Both the position numbers and the translations under genes were made by a program. DNA of 7,482 nucleotides from Acidimicrobiia bacterium (lineage in GTDB: Bacteria; Actinomycetota; Acidimicrobiia; Acidimicrobiales; Ilumatobacteraceae): contig JACDHN010000128.1 in NCBI GenBank assembly GCA_013821025.1, forward strand, positions 1 to 7,482. Direction: 5' to 3'. Positions 1 through 5,832 of the stretch are shown one piece after another. The notes beneath the pieces were generated by a model, which worked only from the letters and a program-made list of their open reading frames with translations, was not told the origin of the DNA and did no database searches. Position 1 is the first letter of the stretch. Each line of letters begins with the position of its first letter.

Positions 1-23
1 CATCCCGCCCGCCCGACCTGATC

Positions 24-67
24 TGTGAGTGCTCGATGCCGACATCGGGCGTGTGGCTCACAGTTCG
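24..67. repeat. 44-bp dyad-symmetric repeat, copy 1
   Basis: This is the first of two 44-bp units that differ at one base (G49 here, C110 in copy 2) and recur with a 61-bp period. The outer arms TGTGAG (24-29) and CTCACA (57-62) are inverted repeats. Inside, GCTCGATG (31-38) can pair with CATCGGGC (43-50) around a CCGA tetraloop, giving an 8-bp stem with one T.G wobble. There is no T-run after it, so it does not look like a standard intrinsic terminator. It could be a regulator-binding site, an RNA structure in a leader, or one copy of a dispersed palindromic element. The sequence does not decide between these. Confidence 0.85.
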
Positions 68-84
68 GTGGAGCCGTCGGGAAG

Positions 85-128
85 TGTGAGTGCTCGATGC
101 CGACATCGGCCGTGTGGCTCACAGTTCG
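85..128. repeat. 44-bp dyad-symmetric repeat, copy 2
   Basis: This is the second copy of the unit at 24-67, separated from it by 17 bp of unrelated sequence. It keeps the TGTGAG/CTCACA outer arms (85-90 and 118-123) and the CGATG-CCGA-CATCG core. The single substitution at 110 breaks one pair of the extended stem but perfects a shorter palindrome, GCCGA-CA-TCGGC (99-110). That both dyads persist in both copies suggests the symmetry matters or that the copies are recent. A 61-bp period is not a multiple of three, so the units cannot be a repeated peptide in one frame. This argues against extending phoH upstream through them. Confidence 0.85.
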
Positions 129-184
129 AGGCGGTGGGGCGGTGGGCTGGGGGCGGTCTCGTGTGGTGCGCAAGCTGCCGGCGC

Positions 185-190
185 TACCGT
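185..190 (+). promoter_or_regulatory. possible -10 hexamer for the phoH operon
   Basis: TACCGT fits the actinobacterial TAnnnT -10 pattern and lies 7 bp before the ATG at 198, the spacing expected if transcription started at or next to that codon. No convincing -35 hexamer lies at the right distance. The same hexamer occurs 8 bp before the menD start at 7260. In GC-rich DNA a six-base match is weak evidence. Confidence 0.2.
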
Positions 191-197
191 GTGGGCG

Positions 198-227
198 ATG
201 ACAGCCCCGGCTCGCTCGACCCGATGA
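198..227 (+). CDS. possible 9-codon leader ORF overlapping the phoH start
   Basis: An ATG at 198 opens a nine-residue frame (MTAPARSTR) whose TGA (225-227) overlaps the proposed phoH ATG (224-226) in an ATGA arrangement. The start is 7 bp after the -10-like TACCGT, so it could be translated from a leaderless mRNA, and terminating ribosomes could then re-initiate on phoH, which lacks its own Shine-Dalgarno sequence. The 10-mer CGATGACAGC occurs at both starts (196-205 and 222-231), so one may be a duplicate of the other. The peptide has no recognisable attenuator feature such as a run of one codon. An ORF this short can easily arise by chance. Confidence 0.2.
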   Translation: MTAPARSTR

Positions 228-1186
228 CAGCAACTGACACCACGACCACCGTGGTCGTTCCAGGCACTCACGTGATGGCGGCACTCGTCGGGCCCCGAGA
301 CGAGCGGCTGCGTCAGATCGAGACGGCGTTCCCCGAGACCACCATCAGCGTGCGGGGCAACGAGGTCACGGTTCGAGGCGAGCGTCGGACCGAGGTGGGG
401 CGTCTGTTCGAGGAGCTGGTGGGGCTCCTGCAGCGCGGCCACGAGCTCGGTGAGTCGGACCTCGCCAGGGTGATCAGCATGAACGCTGCCGACGAGCGCC
501 CGACCGAGGTGCTGAGCCACGAGCTGCTGCGCGGCACGAGAGGCCGTCCGGTACGACCCAAGACGGCCGGTCAGAAGCGCTACGTCGACGCCATCGCCGA
601 GAACGTGATCACGTTCGGCATCGGCCCAGCGGGCACCGGTAAGTCTTGGCTCGCCGTCGCCATGGCCGTGCGTGCCCTGCAGGCCAAAGAGGTGCAACGC
701 ATCATCCTCACCAGGCCGGCCGTCGAGGCCGGCGAGCGGCTCGGGTTCCTCCCGGGCGACCTGATGGCCAAGATCGATCCCTACCTGCGGCCGCTTTACG
801 ATGCCTTGTACGACATGGTCGAGCCTGAGGCCGCCCAGCGCCTGCTGGAGCGCCAGACGGTCGAGGTGGCGCCGTTGGCCTTCATGCGTGGGCGCACGCT
901 CAACAATTCCTTCATCATCCTCGACGAGGCGCAGAACACGTCGCCGGAGCAGATGAAGATGTTCCTCACCCGCATCGGCTTCGGGTCCCGTGTCGTCGTC
1001 ACCGGCGACGTGACCCAAGTTGACGTGCCAAACGGCAAGAGCGGCCTGGCAGGGTTGGAGCGCACGCTCACCGGAATCGAAGGACTGGTCTTCGTCCGGC
1101 TCGACGCCGGCGATGTCGTCCGGCACCGCATCGTGGCCGACATCGTGGCTGCCTACGAACGGGTCGACGCCGGGACATCGTCATGA
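224..1186 (+). CDS. phoH: PhoH family protein (YbeZ-type ATPase)
   Basis: This is a 320-residue P-loop NTPase of the PhoH/YbeZ family, a cytoplasmic protein linked to RNA metabolism together with YbeY. An N-terminal region (about 15-85) resembles the small KH-like domain of these proteins. The ATPase domain follows, with Walker A GIGPAGTGKS (132-141), the family signature around LTRPAVEAGERLGFLPGD (162-179), IDPYLRPLYDALYD (184-197), Walker B FIILDEAQN (230-238) and the sensor VVTGD (258-262). The length is typical. I chose the ATG at 224 because the frame upstream runs through the dyad repeats and lacks family similarity. A GTG at 191 is an alternative. No clear Shine-Dalgarno sequence precedes either start. 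The stop overlaps the ybeY start by 4 bp, so the two are probably translationally coupled. The family assignment is secure, but the exact biochemical role of PhoH proteins is not well fixed. Confidence 0.95.
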   Translation: MTATDTTTTVVVPGTHVMAALVGPRDERLRQIETAFPETTISVRGNEVTVRGERRTEVGRLFEELVGLLQRGHELGESDLARVISMNAADERPTEVLSHELLRGTRGRPVRPKTAGQKRYVDAIAENVITFGIGPAGTGKSWLAVAMAVRALQAKEVQRIILTRPAVEAGERLGFLPGDLMAKIDPYLRPLYDALYDMVEPEAAQRLLERQTVEVAPLAFMRGRTLNNSFIILDEAQNTSPEQMKMFLTRIGFGSRVVVTGDVTQVDVPNGKSGLAGLERTLTGIEGLVFVRLDAGDVVRHRIVADIVAAYERVDAGTSS

Positions 1187-1713
1187 ACGACCCTGCCAGT
1201 ACCACCGGCCTGACCGCGGCAGTCGCCGTCGTCTGCGCTGACCAACAAGACGAGATTCCGCTCGAGGCCGACCGCTGGGCGCGCCTCGCCACCGACGTGC
1301 TGACCGAGTTGGTGGAGCAGCGCCAGGCCGACCGACAGGACGAGCTGACGCTCACGTTCGTGGACCGCGAGGCGATGGCCGATCTGAACGTCGAGCACCT
1401 GGCGCACGAGGGCCCGACGGACGTGTTGTCGTTTCCCCTCGACATCACCGTCGACGACGACGCCCCGCTGCGCCTGCTCGGCGACGTCGTGATCTGCCCG
1501 GGCGTTGCCAACGATCAGGCGCCGGCGCACGCCGGCACGCTCGACGACGAACTGGCGTTGCTCGTGGTCCACGGCATCTTGCATGTGCTTGGGCACGACC
1601 ACGACGACGAGGAGTCGGCGAACCGCATGCGCGAGGTCGAACGGGACGTGCTGGTCCGCCTCCACTGGCACGGCGCGGCGCCGGCGACGTTCCGCCAGGA
1701 GCACGACGACTGA
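1183..1713 (+). CDS. ybeY: endoribonuclease YbeY (rRNA maturation factor)
   Basis: This encodes 176 residues, the usual YbeY length. YbeY is a zinc-dependent single-strand endoribonuclease involved in 16S rRNA 3'-end processing and ribosome quality control. The zinc-binding signature HGILHVLGHDH is at 130-140, with ligands H130, H134 and H140. The position usually held by Tyr in the GYDH part is His138. The other hallmark, PTDVLSFP, is at 78-85, followed by the LLGDVVICP strand (98-106). The first 25 residues are poorly conserved, but the ATG at 1183 overlaps the phoH stop as ATGA, with a weak GGGA element at 1172-1175, so the start is plausible. It ends on a TGATG junction with the next gene. 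The phoH-ybeY pairing is one of the most conserved bacterial gene neighbourhoods and supports the call. Confidence 0.96.
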   Translation: MNDPASTTGLTAAVAVVCADQQDEIPLEADRWARLATDVLTELVEQRQADRQDELTLTFVDREAMADLNVEHLAHEGPTDVLSFPLDITVDDDAPLRLLGDVVICPGVANDQAPAHAGTLDDELALLVVHGILHVLGHDHDDEESANRMREVERDVLVRLHWHGAAPATFRQEHDD

Positions 1714-3068
1714 TGGCCGTCACCCCGATGCTCGCCGTCACCGGCGCCGACTGGTCGATGCTGTTCGTGATCTTCTTGCTGCTGATCGTGCTGATCTTCA
1801 TGGCGGTCGCCGAGATGTCTCTATCGAGGATGAGCGCCCACAGGGCGGCCTCGCTGGCGGCCGGCGGGTCGAGGGCCGGGCCGAGCCTGCGGCGTCTGGT
1901 GGACGAGCCCGAGCACTGGATCAACCCGCTGCTGCTCACCGTCAACATCTGCCAGACCGTCCAGGCCACCCTCACCGGACTCGTCGCCGGCCGGATCTTC
2001 GGCCCGTGGGGCGTGCTCGTCGGCGTCGTGCTCAACATCATCGTGTTCTTCGTGCTGGCCGAGGCCGTCCCCAAGACTTATGCCGTGCTCCACGCCGACC
2101 GCGCTGCGCTCCTGACGGCCCGCCCGTTGCGAGCCCTGGTGGGGTTCCCGCCGCTGCAACTCGTGTCACGGGGATTGATCGGCCTCACGAACGTGATCGT
2201 GCGCGGCAAGGGCCTGAAGAAGGGACCGTTCGTCAATGAGCAGGAGCTGTTGGGCATCGTGCAGACGGCGGCCGCCGACGAGGTGATCGAGCACGAGGAG
2301 CGCCGGCTGATCGAGAGCATCATCGAGTTCGGCGACACCGTCGCCCGCGAAACGATGGTGCCTCGGCCCGACATGGTGATCGTCCAGGATGACGCCACCG
2401 TGTCGGCGGCGCTCGACCTCACGATCGTGCACGGGTACAGCCGGGTGCCGATCACAGATCACGACGACGACATCGTCGGGCTGGCCTACGCCAAGGACCT
2501 GATCGCCGCCGAGCGCAGTGGCGCCGGCCAGGATCCGGTGCGCGGCCTGGCCCGCCCGGTGCACTTCATTCCCGAGAACAAGCCGATCAGCGCACTCATG
2601 CGCGAGATGCAGGCCAACCACTTCCACCTGGCGATCGTGGCCGACGAGTACGGGGCGATCACCGGCCTGATCACGTTGGAGGACTGCCTCGAGGAACTGG
2701 TCGGTGAGATCGTCGACGAGTACGACGACGAGCAGCCGGTCGTGCAGCAGCTCGGCGAGCGCGAGTGGCTCGTCGACGGGGCCGTGCAGATCTCCGACGT
2801 CAACGAGGCGCTCGACGTCGAGCTGCCTCACGTCGACTGGGACACGCTCGGTGGTTTCGTGTTCAGCACGCTCGGCCACGTCCCAGAGCCCGGCGAACTG
2901 GTGGAGCGAGACCGTTGGCAGTTCATCGCTGCCGAGGTGGAGGGCCGACGCGTCCGTCAGGTGCGTGTGGTCGGTCCGCCCGATGAAACCGTTGATCCGC
3001 CCGAACCTGAGCTGGTGCACACGCCCGGCACCGAGCGCACAGCGCCCGGTGACGACGCCGACCGCTAG
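1713..3068 (+). CDS. CNNM/CorC-type membrane protein with CBS pair (hemolysin C family)
   Basis: This 451-residue protein has the three-part architecture of bacterial CNNM/CorC transporters. An N-terminal DUF21 membrane domain has hydrophobic segments at about 15-33, 72-92, 97-118 and possibly 140-160, with the family-like AEMSLSR (33-39) and AEAVPKTYA (116-124). A CBS pair (about 213-335) starts at ARETMVPRPD and includes DEYGAITGLITLEDCLEEL (311-329). A CorC_HlyC domain (about 345-420) contains DTLGGFVFSTLGHVPEPGE (377-395). Relatives are linked to Mg2+ export or homeostasis, with adenine nucleotides sensed by the CBS pair. The older name hemolysin rests on weak evidence. A Pro/acidic tail (about 422-451) looks disordered. 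The ATG shares its A with the ybeY stop and is preceded by AGGAG at 1697-1701. The phoH-ybeY-CNNM order is common. The substrate is not shown by the sequence. Confidence 0.93.
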   Translation: MAVTPMLAVTGADWSMLFVIFLLLIVLIFMAVAEMSLSRMSAHRAASLAAGGSRAGPSLRRLVDEPEHWINPLLLTVNICQTVQATLTGLVAGRIFGPWGVLVGVVLNIIVFFVLAEAVPKTYAVLHADRAALLTARPLRALVGFPPLQLVSRGLIGLTNVIVRGKGLKKGPFVNEQELLGIVQTAAADEVIEHEERRLIESIIEFGDTVARETMVPRPDMVIVQDDATVSAALDLTIVHGYSRVPITDHDDDIVGLAYAKDLIAAERSGAGQDPVRGLARPVHFIPENKPISALMREMQANHFHLAIVADEYGAITGLITLEDCLEELVGEIVDEYDDEQPVVQQLGEREWLVDGAVQISDVNEALDVELPHVDWDTLGGFVFSTLGHVPEPGELVERDRWQFIAAEVEGRRVRQVRVVGPPDETVDPPEPELVHTPGTERTAPGDDADR

Positions 3069-3078
3069 CGTCCCGGCG

Positions 3079-3834
3079 ATGGAGATCTCACTTGGCGGCA
3101 AGGTCGCCCTGGTCACAGGGGCCTCGAAGGGGATCGGCAAGGCGATCGCCGCCGGGCTCGCCTCGTCGGGTGCGAGGGTGATGCTCAGTAGCCGCAAGCT
3201 GGATCAGCTGGAGGGCGCAGCGGCCGAGATGGACGGCGAGACCGCCGTGTTCGCAGCGAACGCCGGCGACCCGGCGGCGGCCGAGGCGTGTGTCGACGCC
3301 ACGATCGAGCGCTTCGGCGCTGTCGACATCCTCGTCAACAACGCCGCCACGAACCCGTACTACGGCGCCACGCTCGACGTCGACGAGGCACGGTTCGACA
3401 AGACGTTCCAGGTCAACGTGAAGGGACCCCTGTTCTGGAGCCACCAGGTGTGGGAGAAGTCGATGAGGGCCCGGCCCGGCGTGATCGTCAACATCGCCTC
3501 CGTTGGCGGGCTGCGCGCCGAGTTCGGCCTCGGCGTGTACAACGTGACGAAGGCGGCGCTGATCCACCTGACCCGCCAGCTCGCCGCCGAACTGGGGCCG
3601 AGTCGCGTCGTCGGCATCGCCCCCGGCCTGGTGAACACCGATTTCGCCTCCGTGCTCGTCGACAACTTCGGCGACGCCATGAAGAACGCCCTGCCGATGA
3701 AGCGCCTCGGTGAGCCCGAGGACATCGCCAACCTGGCCGTGTTCCTGGCCAGCGACGCCGCCAGCTGGATCACGGGTGAGACCTACGTGATCGACGGCGG
3801 GGCCGGTGTGCGCTCGGTCGGCGTCGCCAGCTGA
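3079..3834 (+). CDS. short-chain dehydrogenase/reductase (SDR)
   Basis: This is a 251-residue classical SDR, the normal length for FabG-like enzymes. The Rossmann cofactor motif TGASKGIG is at 13-20, NNAA at 87-90, the active-site Asn in FQVNVKG is N113, and the catalytic triad is S141 (NIASVGG), Y154 and K158 (YNVTK). The APGLVNTDF segment (181-189) and the C-terminal GETYVIDGGAGV complete the fold. The dipeptide SR at 38-39 after the second strand hints at NADP(H), but this is inference. The substrate cannot be read from the sequence. FabG-like ketoreductase, DHRS4-like carbonyl reductase or a catabolic dehydrogenase are all possible. The ATG lies 10 bp after the preceding stop, so it is probably in the phoH operon. 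The Shine-Dalgarno sequence is weak. Its last 52 bp overlap the opposing menE gene. Confidence 0.93.
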   Translation: MEISLGGKVALVTGASKGIGKAIAAGLASSGARVMLSSRKLDQLEGAAAEMDGETAVFAANAGDPAAAEACVDATIERFGAVDILVNNAATNPYYGATLDVDEARFDKTFQVNVKGPLFWSHQVWEKSMRARPGVIVNIASVGGLRAEFGLGVYNVTKAALIHLTRQLAAELGPSRVVGIAPGLVNTDFASVLVDNFGDAMKNALPMKRLGEPEDIANLAVFLASDAASWITGETYVIDGGAGVRSVGVAS

Positions 3835-4919
3835 TCCCGTCGCAGCTTGCCCAGCGGCGTTCGCGCCAGGGCGTCGACGATGTGGAGGCTGCGCGGTGCG
3901 GCGTACGCCGGGAGCACCAGCTTTACGTGCTCGCGAAGCTGGTCGAGCGTGGGTATCGCTCCAGAGGGCACCACGAATGCGGTGACGACGGCGCCCCATT
4001 CGGGATCAGGGCGGCCGGCGACGCCGGCGTCGGCCACGAGAGGGTGGCTGCGCAGCGCTGCTTCGACGGCATCGGGCCACACGTTCTCGCCACCGGTGAT
4101 GATCAGGTCACCTCGCCGGCCGTGCACCACCAGCCTGCCGTCGCTGTCCCACGAGCCGAGATCGTCGGTGGCGAACCAACCGCCGACGAGCGCCTGGCGA
4201 CCATCGCGGTAGGCCCTCAGCAGCGTCGGGCCGGCGACCATGATCTCACCGTCGTCCGCCAGGCGAACATCGACGTCATCGAGCGGCACCCCGTCGTAGA
4301 CGATCCCGCTGGCGGTCTCGGTCATGCCGTACGTGACGACGGCATTGCCGGGCAGCTCGACCGGCGGCGCAGAACCGCCTAGCACGATGGCCCGGAACGC
4401 GGTCGGGTCCACACGTTTCAGGGCGGTCGGCACGAGCGAGACCAGCGTGGCGCCGCTGGCCATGACGGCATCAGGGTCGAACCCGTCGAGCACGGTGAGA
4501 GCCGTCCCTGTCAACATCGCCCTGGTGACGACGGAGAGACCGCCGATGTGGGCCAAGGGCAGGCATGCCAGCCAGTGGTCGTCGTCGGTCACGGACAGGC
4601 GCCGGCTCGTGATCGCCGCCGAAGCGGCGACGGCGTCGTGCGTGAGGACAACGCCGCGAGGGGCGCCGGTGCTGCCGCCTGTGGCGACCACGAGCGCGTC
4701 GCCGTCCTCCACGGGTCGGGATCCAGAGCGTTCGTGTTCCTCGCCGTCGGCGTCGAGCACGGCGGCAGGCGACACGACGTCGAGCACCTGCTCGGCCAGC
4801 ATCGGCGGATAGCGGCGATCGAGCACGAAGCAGGCATCGCCGGCGTCCCACAGCCCGGCGACGGTATCGACGAACGGTGGTCCACCCGGCATGTCGACAG
4901 CTACCAGCCGTCTCGTCAT
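3783..4919 (-). CDS. menE: o-succinylbenzoate-CoA ligase
   Basis: This 378-residue ANL-superfamily adenylate-forming enzyme most likely activates o-succinylbenzoate with ATP and CoA in menaquinone synthesis. Visible motifs are the P-loop-like ATGGSTGAPRGV (79-90), with Arg where Lys is commonest, PLAHIGG (121-127), YGMTE (197-201), TDDLG (251-255), the hinge region GRRGDLIITGGENVWP (267-282), and catalytic Lys358 in TPLGKLRR. It is shorter than typical acyl-CoA ligases, as many actinobacterial MenE proteins are. The men context (menA divergent, menH and menD downstream) supports MenE over a generic ligase. The frame extends upstream to 5066 but would then cross the menA N-terminus, so the ATG at 4919 is chosen. 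Residues 362-378, a Pro/Thr-rich tail after the catalytic lysine, are encoded antisense to the SDR 3' end. Confidence 0.9.
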   Translation of the reverse strand: MTRRLVAVDMPGGPPFVDTVAGLWDAGDACFVLDRRYPPMLAEQVLDVVSPAAVLDADGEEHERSGSRPVEDGDALVVATGGSTGAPRGVVLTHDAVAASAAITSRRLSVTDDDHWLACLPLAHIGGLSVVTRAMLTGTALTVLDGFDPDAVMASGATLVSLVPTALKRVDPTAFRAIVLGGSAPPVELPGNAVVTYGMTETASGIVYDGVPLDDVDVRLADDGEIMVAGPTLLRAYRDGRQALVGGWFATDDLGSWDSDGRLVVHGRRGDLIITGGENVWPDAVEAALRSHPLVADAGVAGRPDPEWGAVVTAFVVPSGAIPTLDQLREHVKLVLPAYAAPRSLHIVDALARTPLGKLRRDQLATPTERTPAPPSIT

Positions 4920-4930
4920 GCGGGCGGGAG

Positions 4931-4959
4931 TTGCCAGCAATCGATCATCGCTCCATGAT
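4931..4959 (+). promoter_or_regulatory. candidate promoter for menA
   Basis: TTGCCA (4931-4936, 5 of 6 matches to TTGACA) is followed after 17 bp by CATGAT (4954-4959, 4 of 6 matches to TATAAT). Transcription would start about 7-10 bp further on, at or within three bases of the GTG at 4969. That would make a leaderless or nearly leaderless menA mRNA and would fit the lack of a Shine-Dalgarno sequence. It sits in the 49-bp gap between divergent menE and menA. It is a sequence match only. Confidence 0.35.
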
Positions 4960-4973
4960 GGCCGACCTGTGAA
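4944..4973 (-). promoter_or_regulatory. candidate promoter for menE
   Basis: On the minus strand TTCACA (4973-4968, 5 of 6 matches to TTGACA) is followed after 18 bp by GATGAT (4949-4944, 4 of 6 matches to TATAAT). Initiation would fall near 4937-4934, giving a leader of about 15-18 bases before the menE ATG. The -35 element covers the proposed menA GTG, and the two divergent promoters interleave, so polymerase could probably occupy only one at a time. It is a sequence match only. Confidence 0.3.
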
Positions 4974-5832
4974 CCGTTGGATCGCCGGTGCCCGGCCCAG
5001 GACGCTGCCGGCGGCTGTTGTGCCCGTCGGCGTGGGCGCCGCTTGTGCCGTCGGCGTCGGCGACATCGCCTGGTGGCGCGTCGGTCTGGCGCTCGTGGTC
5101 AGCCTCGCCCTGCAGGTGGGTGTGAACTACGCCAACGACTACAGCGACGGCGTGCGCGGCACCGACGACGCCCGTGTAGGTCCCACGCGGCTCGTGGCAT
5201 CCGGCCTGGCGACGCCGGGCTCGGTGCGCCTCGCTGCGCTCGTCGCGCTCGGCGTGGCCGCTGTGGCCGGGGCCGTGCTGGCCGTTGCCGTGTCGTGGTG
5301 GCTGCTGACGGTCGGCGCTGCGGCGCTCTCGGCGGCGTGGTTGTACACCGGCGGCCCCAAACCGTACGGCTACCTCGGGCTGGGGGAGCTGTTCGTGTTC
5401 GTGTTCTTCGGCTTGGTGGCGACGACGGGCACGACGTTCGTGGCCATCGAGCACGTGACGGGCCCGTCCGTGGCGATGGGTGCCGGCGTCGGGTTCCTGG
5501 CTTGCGCTCTTCTCGTGATCAACAACCTGCGTGACATCCCGACCGACACCATGGCCGGCAAACGGACACTCGCTGTGCGGCTCGGCGACCGGCGGACGCG
5601 CTGGTTCTACGCGGCGCTGATCGCCGCCGCCTTCGGTTGCGCCGGGGCGGCGGCAGGGTGGCGGTGGGAGGTGCTGTTGACGCTCGCCGCAATGCCCCTC
5701 GCCATGGTTCCGGTGCGAACTGTCGCCGACGGTGCCGTCGGCTCCGGACTCGTCCCGGTGCTGGGCGCCACGGGACGGCTGCAGATCGCCTACGGGCTGG
5801 CGGCGTCGGTGGGACTGGCGCTGGGCGGGTGA
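4969..5832 (+). CDS. menA: 1,4-dihydroxy-2-naphthoate polyprenyltransferase
   Basis: This 287-residue integral membrane enzyme of the UbiA superfamily attaches the polyprenyl tail to DHNA, giving demethylmenaquinone. Diagnostic features are WIAGARPRTLPAA near the N-terminus (4-16), the first Asp-rich motif NYANDYSDGVRGTD (53-66, including N56, D57 and D60), GGPKPYGYLGLGE (128-140), and the second Asp-rich motif NNLRDIPTD (185-193). About eight or nine hydrophobic segments are visible, for example 36-52, 86-126, 138-160, 166-184, 211-230, 233-250 and 269-287. The GTG at 4969 is preferred because the protein then begins just before the conserved WIAGARP. An in-frame ATG at 4918 would add 17 unconserved residues and overlap the menE start. 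It is divergent from menE, and its 3' end overlaps the opposing menH by 43 bp. Confidence 0.93.
   Translation: MNRWIAGARPRTLPAAVVPVGVGAACAVGVGDIAWWRVGLALVVSLALQVGVNYANDYSDGVRGTDDARVGPTRLVASGLATPGSVRLAALVALGVAAVAGAVLAVAVSWWLLTVGAAALSAAWLYTGGPKPYGYLGLGELFVFVFFGLVATTGTTFVAIEHVTGPSVAMGAGVGFLACALLVINNLRDIPTDTMAGKRTLAVRLGDRRTRWFYAALIAAAFGCAGAAAGWRWEVLLTLAAMPLAMVPVRTVADGAVGSGLVPVLGATGRLQIAYGLAASVGLALGG

Noticed and set aside
24..123. TGTGAG...CTCACA pairs as CRP-type binding sites
   Set aside because: CRP sites have TGTGA and TCACA about 6 bp apart. Here the arms are 27 bp apart, so the resemblance is only in the half-sites.
24..128. Two repeats with a 17-bp spacer as a CRISPR remnant
   Set aside because: There are only two units, the 17-bp spacer is too short, the repeat has nested dyads over its whole length, and no cas genes are present.
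29..223. N-terminal extension of phoH by 65 codons
   Set aside because: The extra segment runs through the two dyad repeats, reads them in different frames, and is unlike PhoH N-termini. The ATG at 224 gives a normal length.
119..1126. 335-codon open frame antisense to phoH
   Set aside because: It is a long open frame expected opposite a GC-rich gene and has no recognisable domain. phoH on the other strand has clear motifs.
2166..3197. 343-codon open frame antisense to the CNNM/CBS gene
   Set aside because: It is His/Val/Leu/Asp-rich shadow translation without motifs and crosses the start of the SDR gene.
3829..3847. AGCTG/CAGCT inverted repeat at the SDR stop codon as a terminator
   Set aside because: The stem is only 5 bp with a 9-base loop and no T-run, and it lies within menE coding sequence. 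It is too weak to call.
4920..5066. Upstream extension of menE to 5066
   Set aside because: It would add 49 Ala/Pro/Thr-rich residues antisense to the menA N-terminus. The ATG at 4919 fits the short MenE form.
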